A stretch of DNA of 64,000 nt from Streptacidiphilus anmyonensis (GCF_000787855.1 NZ_BBPQ01000012.1:1-64000); one strand, 5' to 3'. Counted from the stretch's first letter, positions 35,376 to 44,244 are shown. Program-made: numbers and translations. The notes: generated from the sequence alone by a model not told the origin.

Positions 35376-37292
35376 TCACGCCGCCTCACGGCCGGGCAGG
35401 AGCAGGCCGTCGTCGCCCCTGCGGAGAGCGCCGGCGGACGTCAAGGCCTTGATCTCGCGCGAAACGGTGCCCTTGTTGATTCCGGTCCGGTCGGTGATGT
35501 CCCGCAGGGTGCGAGCGCCGTCATGCACGGCCCGCAGCACCCGGTCACGATTCGACTCCGCACCAGGCGTTGCGGGCGCGGACGGGACGGCGTCCGCCGG
35601 GGGGATCGAGTCCTTGACCAGGCGCAGCGTGGTCACGGTCGGGCTGGCGGTCTCGCGGTGCCAGACGGGCCGGTCGGGGAGGGCGATGACGTCGGCAGGC
35701 GAGAACGCGCGGGTGTTGATCGGGTGCGGCTTGGCCTTGGGGCCCCAGCGGAGCATCGCGACGCCCGGCATAGGCAGCTCGTGGGCGTGCCAGCCCTTCT
35801 CCGTGGCGTCCTCGCCGAACACGTTCCGGGCCTCGGCCGACGTCGCCAGCGCGAGCGCGGCCCGGTAGGTGATCTGTGCGCTGATCTGTGCGTCGATACC
35901 GCCGTTGGCCTCGTCCATCGTCGGCTTCTGCGTTGCCCACAGCAGGATGATCTCGGCGGCGCGCCCCATCCGGGCCAGGGTCCGGAAGTTCCGCATGATG
36001 CGGGACCAGTCCGGGTCGCCCGGATCGTCTTTGGAGCCCTTCTGGCGAGGTGTCTTGGCCATGGCCTTGACCTCCGCGCCCTCGTCCACGAACACCGTGA
36101 TCCGGGGCCGCTCCGCGCTGATCTCGATCGTGTCCCGGCCGCGCGGGACCAGCGCCAGGCGCTCGTGCATCTCGGCAACCAGCTCGTCCGAGACATCGAG
36201 CACGTCGCCCAGCTCGATCGCGGTGCGGGCGCGATGCTGCCAGTTGATCGCCTCCACCCGCTTCGGGTCGATGACGACCAGGCGGTGGTCCTCGGTCTCC
36301 GATGCCTCCGCGAGCAGGGCCCGCGTGGACCAGGATTTGCCCGCGCCGGAGGTACCGGCGATCAGCATGCGGCGGCCCAGCGGGACCATGACCGGCTCGC
36401 CCGTGATCGTGTCCACGCCCCACGGGGCTCCCGGGGTCCAGCCGGACAGGTCGATGCCGTCCGCCGCGCTGCGGGTCCGCAGCGTGATCGCGGCGCGGTC
36501 GCCATGGCTCCCGGTCTTGATCTCTATGCGCAGGTCGGTCCGGGCACCGAGTAGCGCCCGGATCTCGTCCTCCTTCGCTCGGAACGTCTTCGGTGTCCAG
36601 CGACCGTCCAGCCGCACGTGCGAGACCAGGCCTGCAGGGGTGAGCTTTGCGGGCGTGGGCACGGTGCCGGACAAGCCGCGGGCATCGGCGTTCTGAACCC
36701 AGAACGACGGGTCCAGCCGTGAGGCCAGGCGGCGCTCTTCCGCCGACAGTCCGTCATCGAGCCGCACCGACGGCTGGCGTCGCCCGAGCCACAGCCCTGC
36801 GATGTTCAGGCCGATCAGCCCGGCGGATACGGACGCCGGCCACAGCACGAGCGTGTGTGTGGCCTCTGACGTCAGCCATGAAGCGAGCCCGCTCGGCACC
36901 GCATGCGCGGCGTGCGTCTGCAACGCGCGCGCCGCGAGAGTGGCGGGGTAGCTCCTCCGTGCCGCCTTCAGCACGGACCGTGCCTGACTGTGGTACTGCC
37001 GTGCGGCTTTGTCCGCTGTGCGGGCGGCTCGACGGGTTGCGGACAGTGGATTGTTGGACGCCTGGCGGGCCGCGCGGCGCTGATTGCGTGCCATGGCTGC
37101 GGTGGAGCGGGCGGAGTTGTGCTCCCGCTGCGCCCTCATCAGCGCCTTGAGGTTGTCCGGGGTGCGCAACTGTGTCCGGCGCTCAGCCTCCCTGTCCCAG
37201 CGGGCGGCGAACGGCGCGCACATCGGCGCGACTGCGTCCAGTGCCGTGTTGGTCGTCGTGGCCGTGGTCGACCATGCTTGTTTCCAGTCCAC
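35376..37292 (-). CDS. FtsK/SpoIIIE-type conjugal DNA translocase (TraB/TraSA-like)
   Basis: A 638-residue membrane ATPase from GTG 37292 (TGGAGG upstream). Basic helical N-terminus (~30-120), transmembrane segment ~150-175 (VLWPASVSAGLIGLNIAGLWL), translocase domain with Walker A AGTSGAGKSWST (~340) and Walker B ITVFVDEGAEV (~430), LLWATQKPT following. A C-terminal winged helix (~580-630; RDITDRTGINKGTVSREIKAL) would recognise clt/TRS repeats. Such proteins move double-stranded DNA between mycelia as the sole essential transfer factor. Confidence 0.92.
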   Translation of the reverse strand: MDWKQAWSTTATTTNTALDAVAPMCAPFAARWDREAERRTQLRTPDNLKALMRAQREHNSARSTAAMARNQRRAARQASNNPLSATRRAARTADKAARQYHSQARSVLKAARRSYPATLAARALQTHAAHAVPSGLASWLTSEATHTLVLWPASVSAGLIGLNIAGLWLGRRQPSVRLDDGLSAEERRLASRLDPSFWVQNADARGLSGTVPTPAKLTPAGLVSHVRLDGRWTPKTFRAKEDEIRALLGARTDLRIEIKTGSHGDRAAITLRTRSAADGIDLSGWTPGAPWGVDTITGEPVMVPLGRRMLIAGTSGAGKSWSTRALLAEASETEDHRLVVIDPKRVEAINWQHRARTAIELGDVLDVSDELVAEMHERLALVPRGRDTIEISAERPRITVFVDEGAEVKAMAKTPRQKGSKDDPGDPDWSRIMRNFRTLARMGRAAEIILLWATQKPTMDEANGGIDAQISAQITYRAALALATSAEARNVFGEDATEKGWHAHELPMPGVAMLRWGPKAKPHPINTRAFSPADVIALPDRPVWHRETASPTVTTLRLVKDSIPPADAVPSAPATPGAESNRDRVLRAVHDGARTLRDITDRTGINKGTVSREIKALTSAGALRRGDDGLLLPGREAA

Positions 37293-37496
37293 GAAAGGTC
37301 CTCCAAGACCGTGGATAGGGGCCGGTGCGCCGTTGCGTGGCGTCACCGGCCCGCCCGTTTTGCGTGGTTGGCGGTGCCGGTTGCGTCGACAACGCCGGTT
37401 GAGCCCCGCAACCCGCCTGCGACCTGCGGAGTTGCAGAGTTGCGCCGTTCCAGGGAGAGGGGCCCTACGCGCACGCGCGCATAGGACGCCGGAAAA

Positions 37497-37524
37497 TGCC
37501 CTCACCCGGGTCTCTGTGAGGGCA
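37497..37524 (-). terminator. Intrinsic terminator between Spd gene and translocase gene
   Basis: A 9-bp stem (TGCCCTCAC with GTGAGGGCA), 10-nt loop, followed on the minus strand by TTTTCC. It lies in the 338-nt spacer 37293-37630, which otherwise shows no gene. Confidence 0.75.
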
Positions 37525-37630
37525 GGAGCGGCCGTTCGCGACCCTGGGGGTCTCGACCCACACGGAAGGGGTGTCGGACGCTCAGCGGGCCGCCTACGCC
37601 TTCGGCTTCCTGGGGAGGCGGCCGAAGGGG

Positions 37631-38002
37631 TCAACGGCCCTTGCGTCCAAGCCTCTTGGCGGCGGCCTTGCCGTCACTACCGCCCACCGAGCGGACGATC
37701 GTGACGACGCCCCAGGCCATGACGGCGGCCAGGAAGGCGAGCACCGCGAGGTCGGCGGCCATCGCAGTCAGCACGCCGACCAGCAACGGGCCGAAGTAGA
37801 CCCCGGCGGCCACCGCGCCAGCTCCGACGCCGGAACCGAGCGCGATGCGCTGCACGGTGCGGTCCGGCGGGGCGTGGTGGATGTGCTGAATCACCGTCGG
37901 CTGCGGTGCCACCGACCGGACAGGGGCAGGGTTGTCGTCGTAGACGTACCGGCCGTCCGGGAGGCGGACGACGCCGGGCACGGGCAGATTGTCGGAGTCC
38001 AC
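37631..38002 (-). CDS. Spd-type mobile element spread protein (SpdD-like)
   Basis: A 123-residue membrane protein from GTG 38002 behind GGGAGGT. A hydrophilic start (VVRLPDGRYVYDDNP), the QHIHHAPPDRTVQRIALG motif common in pSAM2-type Spd proteins, then two hydrophobic helices (~55-75, ~78-103) and a basic tail. It is thought to assist intramycelial plasmid spread. Confidence 0.85.
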   Translation of the reverse strand: MDSDNLPVPGVVRLPDGRYVYDDNPAPVRSVAPQPTVIQHIHHAPPDRTVQRIALGSGVGAGAVAAGVYFGPLLVGVLTAMAADLAVLAFLAAVMAWGVVTIVRSVGGSDGKAAAKRLGRKGR

Positions 38003-38017
38003 CGGGGACCTCCCAGA

Positions 38018-38359
38018 TCAGTCGGAGTCGGCGCAGGGCACGCACGCACCGAGCGCGGCCGGGATGACATAACCGGCATCGAGTCGGCAGGAAGGGCAGA
38101 CCCGCCGGGCACGATTGGCCCTGGCGAGCGCGGCCCGACGCCCCGGCGTCATCGGCCGTACGGGCATGGCTGCGTCGATGCGGTAGAGGTAGGCAACCAG
38201 CGGGCCTCGCCGACGGCGGGGACGCTGGAGTTCGGCTGCCACGTCCTGACCACCCGGACGCAGTCCCATCGCACGGAGTTGTCGGCGGGTGGCCAGTCCG
38301 TCAGGAGCGAGTCGCCACCGGTAGACAGGCAAGGTGCCGCCTGCCAGCGCGGTGCTCAT
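38018..38359 (-). CDS. RRQRL-motif zinc-binding small protein
   Basis: A 113-residue basic protein with the ATRRQLRAMGLRPGGQDVAAEL block and a C-terminal CPSC...CVPC pair that should bind one zinc. The family is common in transfer regions of actinomycete plasmids and integrative elements; function unknown. Its ATG overlaps the stop of the DUF2637 gene by one base (TGATG). Confidence 0.82.
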   Translation of the reverse strand: MSTALAGGTLPVYRWRLAPDGLATRRQLRAMGLRPGGQDVAAELQRPRRRRGPLVAYLYRIDAAMPVRPMTPGRRAALARANRARRVCPSCRLDAGYVIPAALGACVPCADSD

Positions 38360-39369
38360 CAGTGGCCCAAGCTGACGAGGTCAACCGGCACGGTGCGGGC
38401 AGGCTCGCGGAGTTCGGCATACCGGGCCGAGACCCAGCCCACCGACCAGCCACACAGCTCGGCTGCCGTCCGGACCGACAGGCCCTCGGCACGGGCAGCG
38501 GCCACGATGGCGCGGGCGTCGTCCTCGGGCAGCTTCTCCGTGGCAGGCCCGGCGGACAGCAGCGCGGCGCGTTCACGAGCGGCCCGCTCCTCCCGCTCCG
38601 CCTCCGCCCGGCGCTCACGTTCGGCACGCTCGCGCTGCTCCCGCTCGGCGCGTTCTGCGGCCTCGCGATCACGGCGTTCACGCTCCTTCTCGCGCCGTTC
38701 ACGCTCCTGCTCGCGGCGCTCCCGCTCGGCCCTCTCGCTTTGCTCCCGGGCTTCCTCGCGCTCGCGTTCCTCACGCTGCCTGGCGGCCTCTCGCTCAGCC
38801 TGTTCACGGGCCATGCGGGCTTCGTGCTCGCGCTGTTCACGCGCCAGTGCAGCGGCGTGCTCACGTTCCTCGCGGGCCCGTCGTGCAGCGTCGTCCCGCC
38901 GCTCGATCGCGGCCCGCTCGCGGGCTTCCCGCTCGGCTTGCTGCTTCACCTCCAGCGCCAGCACGGCGGCGGTGATGGCCCGGCGGTAGGCGAGCCCAGT
39001 CTCCGCCGTGACGATCAGCAGCAGCGGCGCGACCGCGTGCACAGCCACGCCCACCAGGTCGTTCCTCAGCGCGGAGTCAGCGACGTTGAGGGCAAGCGTC
39101 ATGCAGCCGGTCATCCACCGAAGCGCGATGGGCCACCGTCCGCCGTTCCCCCCGAGCCGGGCGACCACCGCGTCCAAACGGACCACGATGACCACGGCCG
39201 CATCGACCACGAGGGGAAGAATCGGTGCCGTCCACGCCCACCGGCCCGGGGTGTGAGCGGCAGCGAGCGGCGTGACGGTGAGGATCGAATACAACATCGC
39301 GCCCGCCACGATGAGCCACGTGCCGGCCGACAACGCACGCTCGGCCGAACGGACCTGAACGGCGTTCAC
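38359..39369 (-). CDS. DUF2637 membrane protein with long charged coiled coil (SpdB2-like)
   Basis: A 336-residue protein from GTG 39369. Four predicted membrane helices in residues ~10-130 (ALSAGTWLIVAGAMLYSIL and HAVAPLLLIVTAETGLAYRR). Then an extreme Arg/Glu/Ala-rich helix ~150-275 composed of REE/RER repeats, a very long coiled coil. The C-terminal HTH-like end is AEGLSVRTAAELCGWSVGWV. The N-terminal part matches DUF2637 proteins from conjugative plasmids, thought to aid spread. Confidence 0.85.
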   Translation of the reverse strand: MNAVQVRSAERALSAGTWLIVAGAMLYSILTVTPLAAAHTPGRWAWTAPILPLVVDAAVVIVVRLDAVVARLGGNGGRWPIALRWMTGCMTLALNVADSALRNDLVGVAVHAVAPLLLIVTAETGLAYRRAITAAVLALEVKQQAEREARERAAIERRDDAARRAREEREHAAALAREQREHEARMAREQAEREAARQREEREREEAREQSERAERERREQERERREKERERRDREAAERAEREQRERAERERRAEAEREERAARERAALLSAGPATEKLPEDDARAIVAAARAEGLSVRTAAELCGWSVGWVSARYAELREPARTVPVDLVSLGH

Positions 39370-39421
39370 GCGCCCACCCCCGATAGGAAGCAGGCCCGGA
39401 TCCGCGCGGTCTTCTGCCCGC

Positions 39422-39679
39422 TCACGCCACACCGCCCCGCTGACCGTTCGCCGCCTGGCTCACCAGCGCGGTGAACAGGCGGCGGCGGGCCCGGCGGATG
39501 CGCCGGTTGTCCAACTCCGTGGGAGTGCGGTCGAGCGTGATGATCTGCACGTCCAGCAGGTCGACGTCCGCGAGGATCGCGGGCATCTCCCGCTCGATCG
39601 CGTCGAGCTCGGCGTTCGTCGGCTCCATGAAGTCGGCGAACGCGGTAACAGCGTCCTGAACAGTGACGATGTAGTCCAT
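39422..39679 (-). CDS. DUF6284-like small protein of AICEs
   Basis: An 85-residue protein with the AFADFMEPTNAELDAIEREM block, then DVQIITLDRTPTELDNRRIRRARRR. I recall this family as common at the head of AICE transfer operons. Function unknown. It is the first gene of the leftward operon here. Confidence 0.78.
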   Translation of the reverse strand: MDYIVTVQDAVTAFADFMEPTNAELDAIEREMPAILADVDLLDVQIITLDRTPTELDNRRIRRARRRLFTALVSQAANGQRGGVA

Positions 39680-39715
39680 TGGGTCGTGTTCCTTTCACGT
39701 GGAACGGCCCGAACA

Positions 39716-39745
39716 GCGCCCCCGGAGTAGCCGCTCCGGGGGCGC
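39716..39745. terminator. 11-bp stem-loop upstream of the transfer operon
   Basis: Perfect GC-rich stem (39716-39726 with 39735-39745), 8-nt loop, followed by GCTTGTTG. It may stop leftward transcripts entering the operon or lie in its leader. Confidence 0.6.
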
Positions 39746-40118
39746 GCTTGTTGAAGTCGGATCTTCCGGCTCCCCTCAGCCCCGCCCGTGCGAGACGGGC
39801 GGAGGAGGCAACCGGCCGTCGCCAACGCGACGGAAGTTGAGTTGCGCTGTTCCTCATGCGGAGATCCGCATTGCCGCCTACTTGGTCGAGGAGAGGCGGC
39901 GCGATCCCCCATGTAGTTGTCAAGGTGCGAGCGCATCCCTGGCCCTGCGAACAGGACTTCCGGGCGCATCGGTGCAGCTCAGAGCAGCCCAAAGAAGGCC
40001 CCTCTGTGTCGCTCCCGCTTCTCTCGGCGGCGACACACTCAACATAGACAACCTGCCTAAGCAGGTCAAGAGACTTGGGTTACTCGCGCCTGTTGGGCAT
40101 GTCCCCTAGCATGTAGGC
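39746..40118. promoter_or_regulatory. Divergent control region of the AICE, with operator-like dyad at 40051-40066
   Basis: No supportable gene in ~370 nt between the leftward transfer operon and the rightward regulator gene. The dyad ACCTGC-CTAA-GCAGGT (40051-40066, perfect 6-bp arms) lies about 50 nt before the GntR start. In pSAM2 the GntR-type KorSA represses this divergent region, so the dyad is a natural operator candidate. That link is inference. Confidence 0.55.
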
Positions 40119-40967
40119 ATGACTCTCGACCTGGATGACCCGCGTCCGCCGTATCAGCAGGTCAGCACGCTGATTCGCGCAGCGATCCTCACCAAGAAGC
40201 CCGGTTTCGAGGCTGGCGAGAAGCTGCCTTCCGGTCCGCAGTTGGCCAAGCACTATGGCGTGGCGCGCGGCACCATCGACCGGGCCCTGGAGCTGCTCCG
40301 GAGCGAGGGCCTCATCGTCACGCGGCAGGGAAGCGGCTCGTTCGTGCGGGAACGCACTGAGCGGCCCGTCGGGCTCCGTCCGCACCTGGAGGCCGCTTTT
40401 TCGCAGCCGCAGGTGACGATCGACTTCGCAGGCTTCTCGAGCGAGACCCTGCACGGTGCCATGCAGGAGCCCTTGGACAAGATCCGGTCCGGTCGACTCG
40501 CGCCTGAGTCCATCGCTGTCCGACTTCTGCTGCCGGACACCTCGCAGCCCATGGCAGTCCCGGTGCTGGTGGACGGCCTCAAGGATGAACCGGCGCTACG
40601 CGACCGGGTCCGCCAGATCGCATCGACTAACGCCGGAGGGATTGCCCATTCGGTCGAGGTGCTGGCTGAACTCGGTTTGGTTCAGTCCGCAACAGTGCAG
40701 GTCAAGGTGCATCGGGGGGCAAGCCTCTTCAAGCTCTACATCCTGAACAGCTCCGAAGCGTTCTTCGGCTTCTATCCGCTGCGAGAGCGCACCTTGTCCG
40801 TCGGGGGCGACGCCCACACCTTCTACGACGTGACGGGGAAGGACACGACGTTGTTCCACCACTCCGCAGGTCCGGACGACGCCTCGCTGGGGTCGCAGTA
40901 CGTCCAGCAGTCTCAGGCGTGGTTCAACAGCGTGTGGTCCACCATCGCGTATGAGCGCCAGCCGTGA
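40119..40967 (+). CDS. GntR-family regulator of the AICE (KorSA-like)
   Basis: A 282-residue protein with an N-terminal GntR winged helix (~10-80; PPYQQVSTLIRAAIL, LPSGPQLAKHYGVARGTIDRA, TRQGSGSFVRER). The C-terminal ~190 residues lack obvious UTRA motifs and do not match a family I know. Its stop overlaps the HAD hydrolase start by 4 nt. Most likely controls replication and transfer of the element. Confidence 0.88.
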   Translation: MTLDLDDPRPPYQQVSTLIRAAILTKKPGFEAGEKLPSGPQLAKHYGVARGTIDRALELLRSEGLIVTRQGSGSFVRERTERPVGLRPHLEAAFSQPQVTIDFAGFSSETLHGAMQEPLDKIRSGRLAPESIAVRLLLPDTSQPMAVPVLVDGLKDEPALRDRVRQIASTNAGGIAHSVEVLAELGLVQSATVQVKVHRGASLFKLYILNSSEAFFGFYPLRERTLSVGGDAHTFYDVTGKDTTLFHHSAGPDDASLGSQYVQQSQAWFNSVWSTIAYERQP

Positions 40968-41650
40968 CAGGAGCTTCCCCGTCTCTCTCGGACCTGCTTC
41001 GGCGTGCGCGTCATATCCTGCTCGACTTCGACGGCCCGGTGTGCTCGGTGTTCGCCGGGCTGCCGGCCGCCGAGATCGCTGAACGTGTGCGTGGGCAGCT
41101 GCTCGCCCAGGGCGAGCAGCTGCCCACGCAGTGGTCCACCGAGAAAGATCCCCTTGCGCTGCTCCGGTACGTCGCCGATACGCGGTCCGACCTCGTGCCG
41201 GGTGTAGATGCGGCCCTGACTGCGCTTGAGATTGAAGCGGTGGGCCTAAGTCAGCCCACCCCGGGCAGTCGTGAGCTGCTGCTCGCCTGTGCCGATTCCG
41301 GGCGTTCCGTTTCTATGGTTAGCAACAACTCCGGGGCGGCAATCACGGCGTTTCTTGCAGCTCAGGGCCTCAACGGCTATGTGGCTGGTGTCTTTGGGCG
41401 GGTGCCCGGCGACCCATCGTCCATGAAGCCGAGTCCGCGGCTACTCCTTGAAGCGATGGAGGCCGAGGCCACCAAACCGGAGCAGTGCATCTTCATCGGT
41501 GATGCGGCGCGCGACGTGGAGGCAGGCGAGGCGGCCGGGGTGGCAACGATCGGCTACGCCAACAAGCCAGGGAAGGACGTTCGACTGGCCGACTCGGGTG
41601 CGGCTGCCGTCGTGTACTCCATGCGGACGATCGCGGACGCCGTCACCTAG
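40964..41650 (+). CDS. HAD-superfamily hydrolase
   Basis: A 228-residue HAD phosphatase-like protein. Motif I LLDFDGPV (nucleophile Asp), motif II VSNNSG, motif III KPSPRLL, motif IV IFIGDAARDVEAG. Cap domain ~40-90. GTG start in a 4-nt overlap with the regulator gene. HAD or NUDIX genes often accompany the GntR regulator in these elements. Substrate unknown. Confidence 0.9.
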   Translation: MTGASPSLSDLLRRARHILLDFDGPVCSVFAGLPAAEIAERVRGQLLAQGEQLPTQWSTEKDPLALLRYVADTRSDLVPGVDAALTALEIEAVGLSQPTPGSRELLLACADSGRSVSMVSNNSGAAITAFLAAQGLNGYVAGVFGRVPGDPSSMKPSPRLLLEAMEAEATKPEQCIFIGDAARDVEAGEAAGVATIGYANKPGKDVRLADSGAAAVVYSMRTIADAVT

Positions 41651-41727
41651 ATTCCGGACCTGCTTGCAGCCTGAATCTTCGGGCTGCTCCTCTTGGTGCG
41701 TGAGCCCGAGGCTGCTGGAATCACGCA

Positions 41728-42318
41728 TTACGTCACGAAGTACTGAACCACTCGCCAAACTCCGGTGTTCGGATTTACCCCCGGTGGCTCTTGCTGTCCA
41801 TCCCGCTTCTTGGCCCGTTGGATCGCCAATTCCACGTTGCTCGAGTAGTCGGAAAAGCGGAGACTGTCCTTATCGTAGCCCTGCAGATGCTTCTTCAGCT
41901 TGCCGACGGTGGCCTTGTAGTTTTCTAGGTGGGAGTTAATCTCGCAAAAATGGAGAAGCAGCCAATACTCAAAGCACGGGTTTGAAATGGCGAGTTGGAT
42001 GCCTTTTTCCCTCGCGAGTGCAATGGCCGACTTCACGTCAAACTCGTCGACGTCAAATACTGCCCAGTATTCATCGAAGGCGTCTGGATCGGCACTGCGT
42101 ATATCCGCGGCCTTCTTTACGACGTGGAGTGGGGAGCGCTCGTCGATGCAAATCTTGATCGAAATATTCGAGCGCCGGCGATCCGTGCGGAGGGCGTTGA
42201 GATAGTCTTTTTCTGTCCGCGCTCCCCCGCAGACAATCAGCAGCCGCTTATTAAGGCTTCTTTCGCGCACTTCGCGGCGACGCCGATGACTACCGCCGCG
42301 ATCCCCACTACGCGTCAA
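41728..42318 (-). CDS. RloB-like protein (putative Toprim-type effector)
   Basis: A 196-residue protein starting at TTG 42318, 2 nt after the ATPase stop with GGAG upstream. KRLLIVCGGARTEKDYLNAL matches the opening of RloB, where Glu sits in a Toprim-like site. YWAVFDVDEFD gives the D-x-D pair, followed by GIQLAISNPCFEYWLLLHF, the most conserved RloB segment. RloB proteins pair with an AAA ATPase, and lactococcal AbiL appears related. Codon use is less GC-rich than the neighbours, which suggests recent acquisition. Confidence 0.88.
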   Translation of the reverse strand: MTRSGDRGGSHRRRREVRERSLNKRLLIVCGGARTEKDYLNALRTDRRRSNISIKICIDERSPLHVVKKAADIRSADPDAFDEYWAVFDVDEFDVKSAIALAREKGIQLAISNPCFEYWLLLHFCEINSHLENYKATVGKLKKHLQGYDKDSLRFSDYSSNVELAIQRAKKRDGQQEPPGVNPNTGVWRVVQYFVT

Positions 42319-42320
42319 TT

Positions 42321-43664
42321 CTACGCTCCAACATCTGTGCGGACGTCTGACCCTGACGCAGGATCATCGGCGACTCCGTCAAAGTTATCGGCGATGAATG
42401 GAATGGCCCCTACTGCCCCACCCAGGTAGCGCTTTTCCCAATTCAGTCCGGCCCGCGGTCGGAAGTCGGTGAGGGGAAAGAGCTCAGTTGCTCCGGTTTC
42501 GCTGTTCTTCTCGGTGAACCAAATCTCATCACGCTTCAGGAGCTCTTCACCCCCCGGACGACCCATGAGGGACGCATCATGGGTCGTGAAAATGAGCTGT
42601 GCCCCGTGCCCGTTGGTTTCGCTGTGCTGGAATAGCCGGATCATCTGTGCCAGGAGCAAAGGATGCAGGCTGGTGTCCAGCTCATCAACGACAAGCGTCC
42701 ATCCCTTGCTCAGGGCTTGGGTCACCACTCCAGCAATATCGAACCAGGTTTGGGTTCCGCGTGACTCATCGTCTATCGTAAAGTCCCTGGCTCGATCTCC
42801 AAGGTGCTGGAATCGAATCGTGGTTCGCTGGTGCAGATTTTCGAGAACCGCCTGCTCCAGATTTGATGCCAACTTGCCATTGAACTTAATCCTGGCAATC
42901 CCGTCCCGCTCCTCGACTGCAAAGGATCCAGGAGCAAGACTGTCGTCCGAGACCTCTTCAAACTGCCATTTTAGGTTGCTAACCGTGGCCCGGTTGATTC
43001 CGAAGTCGGCAGCCTTGAGGAGGGTTTCGATTGAATTCCGAGTCTCTGGATCAACCAAGAGTTCGCGGGTCATTGCGCGACGCGACTGGCGGCTTTTATC
43101 GTCGTCATCGGCAAACCAGACTGAGTCTCTGAACCATTCAGTGATGATTTTAGCGTCTGGCGCATCAGCCCTGGATGCATTGGTGATAAAAAGCTCTTTT
43201 GCGCCTGTGATTTCCGAAAGCAGGCCAGCCTTGGCCGAGCCGAAGGTTGGGCCGAAGTAGTACCCATCCTTTGAGCGCTCGAAAAGGATTCGCTTCTTCT
43301 TCTTGGGGAAGGAGAATAGCCACTCTTCGGCGATCCCGTCCATGTCAATGGAGAAGCCATATGAGTAGGGTGTGCCACCGATTAGCAGGTCAACCGAGAA
43401 TCGTGATGGCTTTGTTCGCGATTCATGGTCCAACAGGAAGGGGGCCCAGTACATGTTTCCGGCCTGGTCACGATCAGCCTGACCGGTAATCGCGTCATGG
43501 ATGAAGCGAATGCCGCGAAGCACATTCGACTTTCCCGAAGCATTGGCTCCATAAAGAGCGGCGACAGACTGGGCGTCAGCCTCAGACTGGTAAACCGGGC
43601 GCAGATCTAGGGTCTGATCACCCTGAAGGGATCGAAAATTCGAAATCGTGACACTGAGTAGCAT
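42321..43664 (-). CDS. AAA ATPase (RloA/AbiLi-like, OLD/ABC-type)
   Basis: A 447-residue ATPase. MLLSVTISNFRSLQGDQTL opening, Walker A YGANASGKSNVLRGI (~38-50), Walker B TLVVDELDTSLHP (~325), and a His switch in LIFTTHDASLM. A helical insert with WFADDDDKSRQSRR separates the halves. Paired with RloB it forms a two-gene system of the RloAB/AbiL type, likely an abortive-infection defence. GC content is clearly below the surrounding AICE. Confidence 0.9.
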   Translation of the reverse strand: MLLSVTISNFRSLQGDQTLDLRPVYQSEADAQSVAALYGANASGKSNVLRGIRFIHDAITGQADRDQAGNMYWAPFLLDHESRTKPSRFSVDLLIGGTPYSYGFSIDMDGIAEEWLFSFPKKKKRILFERSKDGYYFGPTFGSAKAGLLSEITGAKELFITNASRADAPDAKIITEWFRDSVWFADDDDKSRQSRRAMTRELLVDPETRNSIETLLKAADFGINRATVSNLKWQFEEVSDDSLAPGSFAVEERDGIARIKFNGKLASNLEQAVLENLHQRTTIRFQHLGDRARDFTIDDESRGTQTWFDIAGVVTQALSKGWTLVVDELDTSLHPLLLAQMIRLFQHSETNGHGAQLIFTTHDASLMGRPGGEELLKRDEIWFTEKNSETGATELFPLTDFRPRAGLNWEKRYLGGAVGAIPFIADNFDGVADDPASGSDVRTDVGA

Positions 43665-44150
43665 TGTTCCCCATCTCGCTCAGCTTCACGTCCTTGTGAA
43701 CAAGTGAACTGCATGAACTGGCTTCTGGCCCAGCGTAGATGCATGGCTAGGACTCGTAAAGGGATCACCACTGGGAGTAGCCCGAACGAGACCTCATGTC
43801 GAACGATCCCCGAGGTGGTATCCCGTCCCGGCGGGCGTCCAGGACGGCTGCCGCCTGGCCGTGCAGGGATGGCAGCGGCGCTGGGCGCCGTACGGAGTTG
43901 CTGGATCCTCGGGTCGGCTGCACGATCCAGACAGGTTCGCTGGACGCCTCGGGTGCGTGCTGCCGTACTCGGATGGCCTCACCCAGGTACAGCGGCCGTC
44001 GTGCCCAGCCAGCAGGGCCAAGCCTGAGTGATGCGTTGTCCTGCTCTTTGTCCAGTGCGCTGACGAGCGCTGGCGTTCAACGGAGTACGCCCACCGCGTC
44101 CTACATGAACGTGAACCCCCACGGACGGCCTTGCACGGTCCGGCGGACAG
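43665..44150. other. Region between defence cargo and att repeat, no supportable gene
   Basis: About 490 nt. The minus strand between 43800 and 44100 contains codon-like pieces interrupted by stops, so a decayed gene is possible, but I recognise no family. The promoter of the ATPase/RloB operon should lie near 43665-43760, where the sequence is AT-richer. Confidence 0.4.
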
Positions 44151-44205
44151 TTGGAAAGCGTGTTGGGGGCAACCCCTCACGAGTTCGAATCTCGTATCCT
44201 CCGCA
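44151..44205. repeat. att site, right copy
   Basis: 55 bp identical to 30065-30119, the 3' part of tRNA-Ser(GGA). No 5' tRNA half precedes it, so this is the element-chromosome junction, not a second tRNA gene. Confidence 0.95.
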
Positions 44206-44208
44206 GGT

Positions 44209-44244
44209 AGAAGGCCCGCACTGGGAAACCGGTGCGGGCCTTCT
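44209..44244. terminator. Original terminator of tRNA-Ser, displaced by the element
   Basis: Perfect 13-bp stem (44209-44221 with 44232-44244) just after the right att copy. Before integration it would have followed tRNA-Ser(GGA) directly. Confidence 0.8.

Larger units (their letters stand above)
30065..44205. mobile_element. AICE-type integrative element (pSAM2-like), ~14.1 kb
   Basis: Bounded by identical 55-bp repeats in tRNA-Ser(GGA) and at 44151-44205. Gene order from the left is int, xis, iteron-like array, replication ATPase, prim-pol, C5 methyltransferase, FtsK/TraB translocase, Spd-type protein, zinc protein, DUF2637 protein, DUF6284 protein; then GntR regulator and HAD hydrolase (+), and AAA ATPase/RloB cargo (-). 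This is the replication-integration-transfer-regulation layout of actinomycete integrative and conjugative elements. All core modules look intact, so excision and transfer may still work. Confidence 0.93.

Noticed and set aside
44151-44205. Possible second tRNA-Ser gene
   Set aside because: Only the 3' half of the tRNA is present and nothing before it can form the acceptor, D or full anticodon arm. It is the att duplication.
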